From the NCBI GenBank assembly GCA_022601315.1, contig JAHZIU010000254.1:1-6240 (forward strand): 6,240 bases of DNA, read 5' to 3'. Made by a program: the position numbers and the translations under genes. Source of the DNA: Betaproteobacteria bacterium. Its GTDB lineage: Bacteria > Pseudomonadota > Gammaproteobacteria > Burkholderiales > Nitrosomonadaceae. Numbering within the stretch: the stretch's first letter is position 1; each line of letters begins with the position of its first letter. Below are positions 1 to 6,058 of this stretch, piece by piece. Below the pieces are notes generated by a model. The model ran no database searches and was not told the origin of the DNA. It saw only the letters and a program-made list of their open reading frames with translations.

Positions 1-848
1 CGTTCTACAAATGGATGAGATGTAGGTACGCCAGGGATCGTTTTGATTTCACCGACTCCCAATATCCTTAAGTTTGCTTGCCAACGATGGAATTTAAATA
101 ACGGATCGTTATCCGAACTCAAGTATCTCGGCAATACTTTTCCGGCGATTATTTTGTTAAACATGCAACAAACTACTATACCATCTGGGTTACCAGTATG
201 CACAGAAAAACCGATAATTCTTCGACTATAAATATCGATAACAAGCATTACCCAATGTGATTTTAGTATAACGGATTCGCAACGAAATAGATCTGCCGAC
301 CATAAACTGTCTTTCGCTTGACCAATGAATGTCAGCCACGAAGGGCCGTCGTTATCCGGTAGCTTTTTATAATTTTGGCGCAGAATTCGAGCCACAGAGA
401 ATCGACTGATATCGGCACCGAATTCCTTATATATCTGCATTGCAATGCGGCCATATCCGAATCGTGGATTTCGCCGCTTCATTTCAACAACAAGCTCAAT
501 CAAATCTTGTTTAGGTCCTTTACGGCCTGGTTTTATTCGTGTTTTACAAGAATATAGTTCTCGATATTTTCTTTTAACCAGTGCCTGGTGGAATTTTAAA
601 ATTGTGGCGGGTTTCAATGAAACCGCTATTTTTTGCAGTCGCGCTTTGCTGATAAAAAATGCCAGATAGCCGAACATGAAGCGATCAAAAATTGTCAGTC
701 CAGGTGTACGCGTTCGTTGGCGTGTCAATGTAATCAGTTGCTGTTTCAGTAGCAGGTTTTCTGCCACTACAGTTTTTACGCCGCCCGGCCTAATGAGCCT
801 AGCGATTGTTACAAAAAAGTAAATCAAGAATTGAATCTTTGCGATCAT
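1..848 (-). CDS. IS transposase, rve/DDE integrase core, 3' end outside window
   Basis: The frame is open for 282 full codons from ATG (846-848) to the window edge. The codon just before the ATG is TAG, so no longer start is possible. The predicted role is cutting and joining of the IS ends. An N-terminal helical region is followed by a basic DNA-binding stretch around residues 106-160 (GRKGPKQ, RRNPRFGYGRIAMQI). The rve-type catalytic core follows: D186 in WSADLF, D246 in SSDNDP and E282 in HPFVE. The spacing D-59-D-35-E is the classic DD35E pattern. All three acidic residues are present and no frameshift or stop is seen, so this copy may be active if its missing C-terminus is intact. It is a close relative of the truncated gene at 915-1439 and a more distant one of 3637-4503. 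Confidence 0.88.
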   Translation of the reverse strand, partial: MIAKIQFLIYFFVTIARLIRPGGVKTVVAENLLLKQQLITLTRQRTRTPGLTIFDRFMFGYLAFFISKARLQKIAVSLKPATILKFHQALVKRKYRELYSCKTRIKPGRKGPKQDLIELVVEMKRRNPRFGYGRIAMQIYKEFGADISRFSVARILRQNYKKLPDNDGPSWLTFIGQAKDSLWSADLFRCESVILKSHWVMLVIDIYSRRIIGFSVHTGNPDGIVVCCMFNKIIAGKVLPRYLSSDNDPLFKFHRWQANLRILGVGEIKTIPGVPTSHPFVE

Positions 849-914
849 CTAATTTATCTTACATGCTTGCAGGTAAACGACAAGTTAAACTAAAAAGCCG
901 ATTGCGTACATAAA

Positions 915-1439
915 TTAGTATTTCGCACAGTACAGGCCGTCGTTATCCGGTAACTTTTTATAATTTTTGCGCAGAATTCGTGCCACAGAGAATCGGCTAA
1001 CATCGACACCGAATTCCTTAAATATCTGCATTGCAATGCGACCATATCCGAATCGTGGATTTCGCCGCTTCATTTCAACAACAAGTTCAATCAGATCTTG
1101 TTTAGGTCCTTTGCGACCAGGTTTTATTCGTGTTTTAAGAGAATATAGGTCTTGATATTTTCTTTTAACCAGTGCTTGATGAAATTTTAAGATTGTAGCG
1201 GGCTTCAATATAATGGAAATTTTCTGAAGTCGCTCTTTGCTAATAAAGAATGTCAAATAGCCGAACAAGAAACGATCAAAAGAAGTTAGTCGAGGTGTAC
1301 GCGATCGTTGGCGTGTTAGCATTAGCAGTTGCTGTTTCAGTAGCAAGTTTTCTGTCACCACAGTTTTTACGCCGCCTGGCTTCATAAGCTTGGCGAGTGT
1401 CACAAAAAAATGAATTAAGAATTGAATCTTTTCGGTCAT
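915..1439 (-). pseudogene. IS transposase fragment (N-terminal 168 residues plus chimeric tail)
   Basis: The start at 1439 (MTEKIQF) is chosen because it aligns with the only possible start of copy 1. An in-frame ATG at 1457 would add six residues (MCKISR). The product aligns with copy 1 residues 1-168 with 26 differences by hand count, about 85% identity, ending at KLPDNDG. The next codons, LYCAKY and stop, come from the terminus of copy 1. The basic DNA-binding region is present but the whole catalytic core is missing, so it cannot transpose. The fragment could still bind IS DNA if it were expressed. That is speculation. Confidence 0.85.
916..934 (-). repeat. IS terminal inverted repeat, end of copy 1
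   Basis: On the minus strand this reads TGTACTGTGCGAAATACTA. Bases 916-929 match 6045-6058 exactly in inverted orientation (TGTGCGAAATACTA). The outer five bases differ only partly (TGTAC here, TGTCA at 6040-6044). The repeat supplies the stop codon (TAA, 915-917) that ends the truncated copy 2 reading frame, through the chimeric tail LYCAKY. Confidence 0.85.
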
Positions 1440-1523
1440 TCGGCTTATCTTACACATTTGTAAACAAACGGCAAGCTAGGCTGAGTGTCGATTTGCGCAT
1501 AAAATAGTATTTCGTAGAGTATA
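935..1523 (-). mobile_element. IS copy 2, truncated by copy 1
   Basis: This is a second copy of the same IS in the same orientation as copy 1. Its outer end at 1505-1523 matches the terminus of copy 1 at 16 of 19 positions. The leader and first 168 transposase codons are retained, then the sequence switches at about 935-938 to the end of copy 1. The simplest reading is that copy 1 inserted into copy 2, so the rest of copy 2 should lie beyond the far end of copy 1, outside this window. A deletion or recombination between two copies is the alternative. Divergence from copy 1 and the decayed end suggest that copy 2 is older. Confidence 0.8.
1505..1523 (-). repeat. Degenerate IS end of copy 2
   Basis: On the minus strand this reads TATACTCTACGAAATACTA, three mismatches from the 19-base terminus of copy 1. 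The inner CGAAATACTA is unchanged. It marks the outer boundary of copy 2, ten bases before the start codon of the next gene. Confidence 0.7.
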
Positions 1524-1528
1524 GGTAG
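1523..1528 (+). promoter_or_regulatory. Weak ribosome binding site for the carboxyltransferase-like gene
   Basis: AGGTAG sits five bases before ATG 1534 and is the only purine-rich candidate there. It begins at the last base of the IS copy 2 terminus, so IS DNA starts immediately upstream of it. I could not find a convincing sigma70 promoter between 1440 and 1520. TTGCGC at 1493 has no good -10 at the right distance, and TAAAAT at 1500 lacks a -35. Confidence 0.4.
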
Positions 1529-1533
1529 AATAT

Positions 1534-3513
1534 ATGGATTATTCTATAAAAATTGAGGATGTATTGCGTTATAAAAATCCGAATCCAATTAAATTTAATA
1601 TTACTGCCAGAGATGGCTGGCAATCTAACCACGGAGCGCTTGTTCCGGTACAGGATATGATTAGAGCATATGAAAATTCGTCTTCTTATGGCGTTAATAG
1701 TTTTCAGACGGCAGGGGGGACATTCTGGGATTTGCCGGTTAAAAAGGGGAGGGATCCTTTTGAATTTAACCAGGAACATTGTGCGTTTTATGCCAAAGCA
1801 GGGGTTGAGCAGAGGGCTCTGATCCGGGGGGAATGTGGTTTTTCCTATGGCAGGCAATCTTATGATGTGTTGAAGGCGGTTATCGGTGTGCATATTGATG
1901 CCGGTGTCACGGTTTTTCAGAATTTTAATGCGACAAATACGGTTGAAATGATGCGCGGTGTGCCGCTGGCGGTGCGTGAGTTATGCGAAGAAAAGGATAT
2001 CGATAATGTTCGCGTGCTAGGCGGGATCACGATACAGCAAAATCCGGATAGCTTGGAGCGCCAGGAGGAGATTCTCGCTGAGTATAAGGCCTTTGCGCAA
2101 GCGTTGATGAATACGGGGCATGAGGGGTTTTATTTAAAGAGTGCGAACGGGATTTTCTCGGATGCGAGTCTTTTTGCCGATGTGGTTCGGATGTTGAAGC
2201 GCAAATTTCCTGATCAGACCGTCGATGTGCATATGCATAATACGTATTATCATTCTCCAGCGATATATTTGGCAGCAATTAAGGCCGGTGCTGATGGTGT
2301 TGATGTTTTGCCCGACCATTTGGCGGAAGGTACTGCGCAGATGGGGCTTGGGGCGTTGTTGCATTATATGGAACATTCCGAAGATCCGGAAATTATTGCG
2401 CGGATGCCGCAGGGTCTTAATATGGAGGCGATTGAGCAGGACCGGGCGGCGCAGTTAGGGGTGCGGGGGCAGTATTCGTCGACTGAAATGCCTTTTAATC
2501 CGGAAGATTTGAGGTTTGCGGAGGAAGCGGGTTCGGCCGGTGGGGCTGTGGTTGCTTTGAAGGGTGTTAAAGATCTTATTCCTAATCTTAAGGTTGTGCT
2601 TAAAACGGATGATTGGAATGTTATGCGGAATGCTGTTTATAAGCAAAAACGGATTAATAGAGCCGCGTTGGGGTATCCGACGAATGTGACGCCGCTTGAG
2701 CTTATGCAGGATGTGCAGGCGGCGCAGGATGTTATAAGTATTAAAAATGGTAAAAAAGAATTTGATGTGATGCGGCCTGAAACGGTAGAGTATTTATCGG
2801 GGCAGCTTGGGAATGTGTCCGTAACGGCGGATAAGGATTTGCAGAAACGGGCGCTGGAAATGGCGCGACAGACTACAAATGACGATTATATGGAGACGCA
2901 ATTTACTACTGCGCTGGAGCGTTTGGAAGAGTCGGATATAGCCTTGGTGGAACCTATTATATTGCAAAAGATAGAGAATTTGCCTCCAGCTTTGCCTGTC
3001 GCCGCGAAAGCCTTGGTGGATGCTGGTATTGAAAGCCCAACGGAGGAGCAGATTTTGATTGCGGCGTGTTCGGGTCATGATGGTGTAAAGTTTGTGACGG
3101 GGCAGACCAAGCCAATTAAAGCGCCGGTTTTACCTAGGGATTTGCAGATGGATGGGGTTTTACATGATATAGCGCCGATTTTGTATGACGTTGCTTTTAC
3201 TGCGCGCGAATTGACCAGGGTGCGCTGGATGTTAGAAAATCGTAATACCGTCAAGGGAACCGCGGAGTGGATCGAAATTTTGCAGAATAAAATTAATGTA
3301 GAAGCCTTTAAACTCGTTAAGCACCTAACGGAAGCTAATGCGAGCCAATCAGTTGTGCTAAAGGCGAGGAGAGCGATAAAAATTCTAGCGACTGATTTAG
3401 GCGCGGATAATGGCGTTATCCCGATTATTGATGCTGATATGTTTTCAAAAGGTATTGTCAAGTTAACTATGTCGAGCAACAGTAGTACCGATCGACATGT
3501 CAATCAGTATTGA
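1534..3513 (+). CDS. OadA/PycB-type carboxyltransferase-like protein without biotinyl domain
   Basis: This 659-residue protein resembles the carboxyltransferase part of oxaloacetate decarboxylase alpha subunit and pyruvate carboxylase. In those enzymes the domain moves CO2 between biotin and a keto acid. The HMGL-like TIM barrel covers about 20-285. It has RDGWQS (R26, metal ligand D27, Q30), GGTFWD (61-66), LIRGE (R98), the K202 motif LKSANG, the HMH metal ligands H233 and H235, and EGTAQM (T268). A PYC_OADA-like region spans about 300-425 (ALGYPTNVTPLELM, 378-391), and PTEEQILIAACSGHDGVKF (502-520) resembles the piece that precedes the linker and carrier in OadA. No biotinylation motif (MKM) is present. 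Instead the protein ends in about 120 residues, largely helical in appearance, that I do not recognise. The family FDALN motif reads FNATN (N132) and KDMAG reads KSANG (S203), so substrate or chemistry may differ. The start aligns with the family and the gene looks complete. IS DNA lies close on both sides. Fold is fairly sure, reaction is not. Confidence 0.8.
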   Translation: MDYSIKIEDVLRYKNPNPIKFNITARDGWQSNHGALVPVQDMIRAYENSSSYGVNSFQTAGGTFWDLPVKKGRDPFEFNQEHCAFYAKAGVEQRALIRGECGFSYGRQSYDVLKAVIGVHIDAGVTVFQNFNATNTVEMMRGVPLAVRELCEEKDIDNVRVLGGITIQQNPDSLERQEEILAEYKAFAQALMNTGHEGFYLKSANGIFSDASLFADVVRMLKRKFPDQTVDVHMHNTYYHSPAIYLAAIKAGADGVDVLPDHLAEGTAQMGLGALLHYMEHSEDPEIIARMPQGLNMEAIEQDRAAQLGVRGQYSSTEMPFNPEDLRFAEEAGSAGGAVVALKGVKDLIPNLKVVLKTDDWNVMRNAVYKQKRINRAALGYPTNVTPLELMQDVQAAQDVISIKNGKKEFDVMRPETVEYLSGQLGNVSVTADKDLQKRALEMARQTTNDDYMETQFTTALERLEESDIALVEPIILQKIENLPPALPVAAKALVDAGIESPTEEQILIAACSGHDGVKFVTGQTKPIKAPVLPRDLQMDGVLHDIAPILYDVAFTARELTRVRWMLENRNTVKGTAEWIEILQNKINVEAFKLVKHLTEANASQSVVLKARRAIKILATDLGADNGVIPIIDADMFSKGIVKLTMSSNSSTDRHVNQY

Positions 3514-3641
3514 AATTTTTCCAGTTTTTCTCAGAAAACAGCGCCCAAGTTTACCAGTTTAATTTTTTTACTATTGTTTTTACATCATAGTTTCTTTCGT
3601 TACAGGAGCTGACATTGGAAAATATTGGAAGCTGATTTACA
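3514..3641. other. Intergenic stretch with possible IS leader remnant
   Basis: This AT-rich stretch lies between the carboxyltransferase-like gene and the direct repeat at 3642. No terminator hairpin is evident after the TGA stop. Read on the minus strand from 3641 down to about 3590, it has short blocks (TCCAAT, CAG, TGT) in the same order as the leader of IS copy 3 (4551-4515), with one extra insertion. With the adjoining repeat at 3642-3672, this could be the eroded 5' end of a further IS copy. The similarity is weak and judged by eye. Confidence 0.3.
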
Positions 3642-4503
3642 GCGTTAGCATTATGAATTCGCCATGCACAGGTGTATACGGGACGGTTTTAATCTCAGTT
3701 ACACTAAGAATCCTCAAATTCGCTTGCCATTGGTGATATAGAAATAGCGGATCGTTGTCAGAGCTGAGATACTTCGGAGCACCCTTGGTTGAAATAGCCG
3801 TGTTGAACATTCGACACAACGCCACACCATCGACATCACCGGTGTGCACGCCAAAGCCAATGATGCGCCGGGTAAATTGGTCCATGACCACGTGCACCCA
3901 GTGGGTGTTGAGCAAAATGGACTCGCAACGAAAAAGATCAATACTCCAGAGGCTGTCTTTTTGTTGGCCGATAAACTTCAGCCAGGAAGGGCAGTAACTG
4001 GAATCTGGTCCGGGTCGGTAGTGTTTTTCAAGCACGCGCCGGACAACATCTTTATCGATGTCTACTCCGAACGCTTTGTTAATCTCCTGCGCTATACGGG
4101 GACAGCCAAACCGTGAATTTTGTCTTTTCATTTCGACGATGGCATCTATGAGTTCCTGTGAAGGTCCTTTTGGACCTAGCTTTGAATACTGGCGTGAAGA
4201 GAACAGCTGTTGGTATTTTTTATTAACTAAAGCCTGGTGAAAGCGCAACAAGGTGGAGGGTCTGATAATAACCGCAACTTTAGAAAAACGGGCGGGATTG
4301 ATAATTAATGAAAGCAAGCCACACACAACGCGATCAAACGACGAGAGTTTAGCTCTTCGCTGAGAGCGTTTCATAACAATCAATTGATGTTTAACCAGTA
4401 AAGTCTCCGCCATGACCGCATGCACACCACCTAGTCTAACTAGTTTCAGTAAGGTTGTGATCAAATGAATGAAGAGTAGGGCAACATCACGCATATCTGC
4501 CAT
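3637..4503 (-). pseudogene. IS transposase, C-terminally truncated before catalytic Glu
   Basis: The start at 4503 (MADMRDV) is preferred because it aligns with copy 1. An in-frame ATG at 4527 would give eight more residues and lies at the edge of an internal TGTGCGATACCAC motif. The frame is 288 residues long. D189 (WSIDLF) and D249 (SSDNDP) keep the 59-residue spacing of the family. The expected catalytic Glu would fall at residue 285. The native sequence ends at about V279 (VPYTPV), followed by HGEFIMLTL from the direct repeat. The catalytic triad is thus incomplete and the protein should be inactive. It is otherwise free of stops and frameshifts, so the truncation is probably recent relative to its divergence. 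Confidence 0.85.
3642..3672 (-). repeat. 31-bp direct repeat, left copy (IS-end-like)
   Basis: This is identical to 4552-4582 at 30 of 31 positions (the difference is at 3649/4559) and in the same orientation. On the minus strand it begins CCTGTGCATGGCGAATTC. It interrupts the transposase of copy 3 right after codons for VPYTPV and supplies the new tail HGEFIMLT. A 31-bp target duplication would be unusually long. The right copy sits where the IS terminus should be, so this is better read as the end of another, same-oriented IS copy. Confidence 0.8.
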
Positions 4504-4537
4504 TATGCCGTTTTTGTGGTATCGCACAAGACTGCAA

Positions 4538-4684
4538 TTATTGGAGAAAACGCGTTAGAATTATGAATTCGCCATGCACAGGAGACACCTTGTATCCGCT
4601 GGTCACTCGGAGCCTCAGGACAAGTGCGTTCTCAGAATGGAGTAGGGCGGTTGCTTGATTACGGTCGAGTGGATTTTCTTCGTT
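4538..4684 (-). other. Open frame without a start, probable gene or mobile-element remnant
   Basis: Forty-eight codons are open between a TGA (4685-4687) and a TAA (4538-4540). They read NEENPLDRNQATALLH near the start and then run through the 31-bp repeat as SPVHGEFIILTRFLQ. No ATG lies in frame. The last third is IS-end sequence, so any native protein would have been cut by the IS at about 4582. The 4583-4712 gap holds nothing else I recognise, and no terminator is visible for the ATPase gene ending at 4713. I cannot assign a family. Confidence 0.25.
4552..4582 (-). repeat. 31-bp direct repeat, right copy, at the 5' end of IS copy 3
   Basis: This is the partner of 3642-3672, with one mismatch. 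It lies upstream of the copy 3 transposase and probably includes its true terminus, starting TGTGC on the minus strand. As at 934/935, 1523/1524 and 3672/3673, the bases just outside TGT or TAT are CC on the minus strand. Confidence 0.75.
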
Positions 4685-4712
4685 TCAATGACTTAACTTG
4701 TCAGTACTGTTG

Positions 4713-5957
4713 TTATTGCCAAAGAACGTTGAACGGTGTAGCCCAGAGGTTTTTTCCAAAAGGTACCACGTCTTTCCCGCGATAAAGGACAATCCCGCAA
4801 ACAAAATCATCGCCAGTCAATTCTTGTAGTACTTTCAGCCCTTTAAAATCTGATGCATTTACGTGGTCACGTTTTTTGACTTCTATTGCGGCAAGCTGGC
4901 CGCTCGGTTTTTCCAGCACAAAATCAACCTCTTTGTTGTCGCTTGTGCGGAAATGGAAGATGTCCAGTTTTTTGTCACTGATGGATATCAGCTTTAAAAG
5001 CTCGGCCGCGACAAAATTTTCCAGCACATGCCCAAACAGTTCAGGTCGGTTTTTTTCTAAATCATCCAGTTCATACTGCAATAGATGGCATAACAACAAC
5101 GTGTCGGTTACATAACCTTTGGATGATTTAACCAATCTCTTACCGATATTACGGTGCCAGGGTGCAATGTCGAATGTTAAAAACAACATTTTTAGAAGTG
5201 TTTTATAGTTTCTTGCTGTAATGTGATTTAGCCCAGTACTGCGTGCAATATCGGCATCGTTTATCAATCCACCTGCACGGCTGGCTAGAATACGCAGTAG
5301 ATTTGGCAAGGCGGTGAGTTTTTCAATCTCAGCTAAAGCGCGCACGTCTCTTTGTAAAATGGTGGTGATATAGCTATCAAACCAGCTTGTGCGTTCCTGA
5401 AAATGTGCGCCTGATATTTCAGGGAATGTTGCCAGACGGATCACGTCGCTTAGTTTATGTTTTTCGCCGTCTTTTTGAAAATCAGCGTTAAAGAGATTGT
5501 CGATAAAATGGCTTGTAACATTCAGGATCTCCGCGCCCGAAAATGGGTACAGTGTTAAGATGCGCATGCGGCCCACCAGTGGATCGGAAAGCTTTGGTAA
5601 TGCCATAATATTAGCCGAGCCGGTCAGCAGGAAATGACCTTTTACTTTTCTACCTTGTTTTTGACGCAGCTCGTCTACAACAACCTTAAGCGCACGAAAA
5701 ATATCCGGCACAAGTTGTACTTCATCAATGATGAGCGCACCTTTGCGTTCTTTTAAATAGTTTTCTGGTGCATTAGCAGCTGCCGCCATTTGCGTGACAC
5801 TATCAAACGTGACATATTCTGCGGGAAAATCATTTTTGGCGATTTTTTGCACAAGCGTACTTTTTCCGGCCTGGCGTGGGCCGTTCAGGAAAACAACGGG
5901 ACTCAATGCTAGGGCTTCAAGAAGCTTGTTTTTAATCTGCCGCTGGATATGGGTCAT
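4713..5957 (-). CDS. AAA family ATPase with DUF4143-type C-terminus
   Basis: This 414-residue protein is of the common bacterial and archaeal AAA_14 plus DUF4143 type, a stand-alone P-loop ATPase of unknown physiological role. The Walker A motif is GPRQAGKST (26-34, K32), Walker B is GALIIDE (73-79, D78 E79), and a sensor-like LLTGSAN lies at 110-116. The DUF4143 part includes RDVRALAEI (204-212). A winged-helix-like stretch follows (DADIARSTGLNHITARNY, 234-251). Near the end, EVDFVLE (343-349) followed by AIEVKK (357-362) resembles the D...ExK core of PD-(D/E)XK nucleases, as usual in this family. Length and motif order are typical, so the gene looks intact. ATG 5957 has a good ribosome binding site (AGGAAAG) and its own promoter. 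It is not in an operon. Nuclease activity is not established and DNA or protein targets are unknown. Confidence 0.9.
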   Translation of the reverse strand: MTHIQRQIKNKLLEALALSPVVFLNGPRQAGKSTLVQKIAKNDFPAEYVTFDSVTQMAAAANAPENYLKERKGALIIDEVQLVPDIFRALKVVVDELRQKQGRKVKGHFLLTGSANIMALPKLSDPLVGRMRILTLYPFSGAEILNVTSHFIDNLFNADFQKDGEKHKLSDVIRLATFPEISGAHFQERTSWFDSYITTILQRDVRALAEIEKLTALPNLLRILASRAGGLINDADIARSTGLNHITARNYKTLLKMLFLTFDIAPWHRNIGKRLVKSSKGYVTDTLLLCHLLQYELDDLEKNRPELFGHVLENFVAAELLKLISISDKKLDIFHFRTSDNKEVDFVLEKPSGQLAAIEVKKRDHVNASDFKGLKVLQELTGDDFVCGIVLYRGKDVVPFGKNLWATPFNVLWQ

Positions 5958-5959
5958 GT

Positions 5960-5966
5960 CTTTCCT
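5960..5966 (-). promoter_or_regulatory. Ribosome binding site of the AAA ATPase gene
   Basis: AGGAAAG on the minus strand ends two bases before ATG 5957, with the AGGA core six bases away. It supports this start, since no other in-frame ATG lies near it. Confidence 0.65.
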
Positions 5967-5971
5967 ATAAG

Positions 5972-5988
5972 AAAGTAAATATTACTTT
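5972..5988. promoter_or_regulatory. Palindrome at the presumed transcription start, candidate operator
   Basis: AAAGTAA-ATA-TTACTTT is a perfect 7-bp inverted repeat with a 3-base centre. It lies between the -10 box (5994-5999) and the ribosome binding site of the ATPase gene and overlaps the expected transcription start near 5987. That position would suit a repressor site. It could also form a weak 5' hairpin in the mRNA. In such AT-rich DNA chance occurrence is possible. Confidence 0.35.
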
Positions 5989-5993
5989 TATAT

Positions 5994-6021
5994 ATTATAA
6001 AATAAACTTTTATAATTGCAA
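5994..6021 (-). promoter_or_regulatory. Sigma70-type promoter for the AAA ATPase gene
   Basis: On the minus strand, TTGCAA (6016-6021) is followed after 16 bases by a perfect TATAAT (5994-5999). The expected start of transcription is near 5987, giving a leader of about 30 bases with the palindrome and ribosome binding site. The IS end at 6040 lies 18 bases upstream of the -35 box, so the promoter itself was spared by the insertion. Confidence 0.7.
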
Positions 6022-6037
6022 GATTCTTTTGAGGAGG
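6011..6037 (+). promoter_or_regulatory. Divergent -10 box and strong Shine-Dalgarno of a disrupted rightward gene
   Basis: On the plus strand a TATAAT at 6011-6016 is followed by GAGGAGG at 6031-6037, six bases before ATG 6044. The -35 region (around 5988-5993, TTATAT) is poor. Such a strong ribosome binding site is not expected by chance in front of an ATG and suggests that a gene divergent from the ATPase once started here. IS copy 4 begins at 6040 to 6045, right at its start codon. Confidence 0.45.
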
Positions 6038-6039
6038 GA

Positions 6040-6058
6040 TGTCATGTGCGAAATACTA
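6040..6058 (+). repeat. IS terminal inverted repeat, end of copy 4
   Basis: TGTCATGTGCGAAATACTA. The inner 14 bases (6045-6058) are an exact inverted match to 916-929. The bases outside are GA, whereas the transposase-5' ends elsewhere in the window have CC there. Confidence 0.85.

Larger units (their letters stand above)
1..934 (-). mobile_element. IS copy 1 (5' part, DDE transposase element), runs off left edge
   Basis: This is the right-hand (transposase 5') part of an insertion sequence. The outer end at 916-934 reads TGTACTGTGCGAAATACTA on the minus strand. The same terminal sequence recurs in opposite sense at 6040-6058 (differing by a few bases) and in degraded form at 1505-1523, which identifies it as the IS terminus. 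Then come an 82-base leader counted from TGTGCG and the transposase gene. The left end lies outside the window, so neither length nor target duplication can be given. The element abuts the truncated copy 2 directly at 934/935. A single-ORF DD35E transposase suggests an IS481-like or related rve-type family. I cannot name the IS. Confidence 0.85.
3642..4582 (-). mobile_element. IS copy 3, truncated, distant relative of copies 1, 2 and 4
   Basis: The right boundary is placed at the 31-bp repeat 4552-4582. Its TGTGCATGGCGAATTC end lies 77 bases before the likely transposase start, close to the 82 bases seen in copy 1. Its sequence is alignable with the CCTGTACTGTGCGAA end of copy 1 with small gaps. 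The left side lacks the 3' end of the transposase gene and any inverted terminus, and ends instead in a direct copy of the right end. The element is therefore defective. The protein clearly belongs to the same family as copy 1 but is much more diverged than copy 2. Confidence 0.7.

Noticed and set aside
43..669. Short plus-strand open frames at 43-231, 375-557 and 445-669, and the similar one at 967-1155
   Set aside because: They lie antisense to the IS transposase genes. The similarity of 445-669 to 967-1155 only reflects the two homologous transposase copies on the other strand.
1493..1525. IS-borne outward promoter TTGCGC with TATAGG for the carboxyltransferase-like gene
   Set aside because: The spacing is about 21 bases and the -10 would lie only about eight bases from the start codon. 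No alternative pairing was convincing.
1450..3503. Several minus-strand open frames and one plus-strand frame inside the carboxyltransferase-like gene
   Set aside because: They are shadows of the 659-residue frame, have low-complexity or arginine-rich composition, and show no recognisable domain or ribosome binding site.
3514..3600. Rho-independent terminator after the carboxyltransferase-like gene
   Set aside because: T-runs are present, but no stable GC-rich stem precedes them.
3642..4582. 31-bp repeat as a target-site duplication of IS copy 3
   Set aside because: It is far longer than usual duplications of DDE elements. It contains IS-end-like sequence and replaces coding sequence of the transposase at the left side.
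4690..4712. CAGTACTG palindrome as terminator of the ATPase gene
   Set aside because: It is only an 8-base self-complementary word with no loop and no T-run on the transcribed side.
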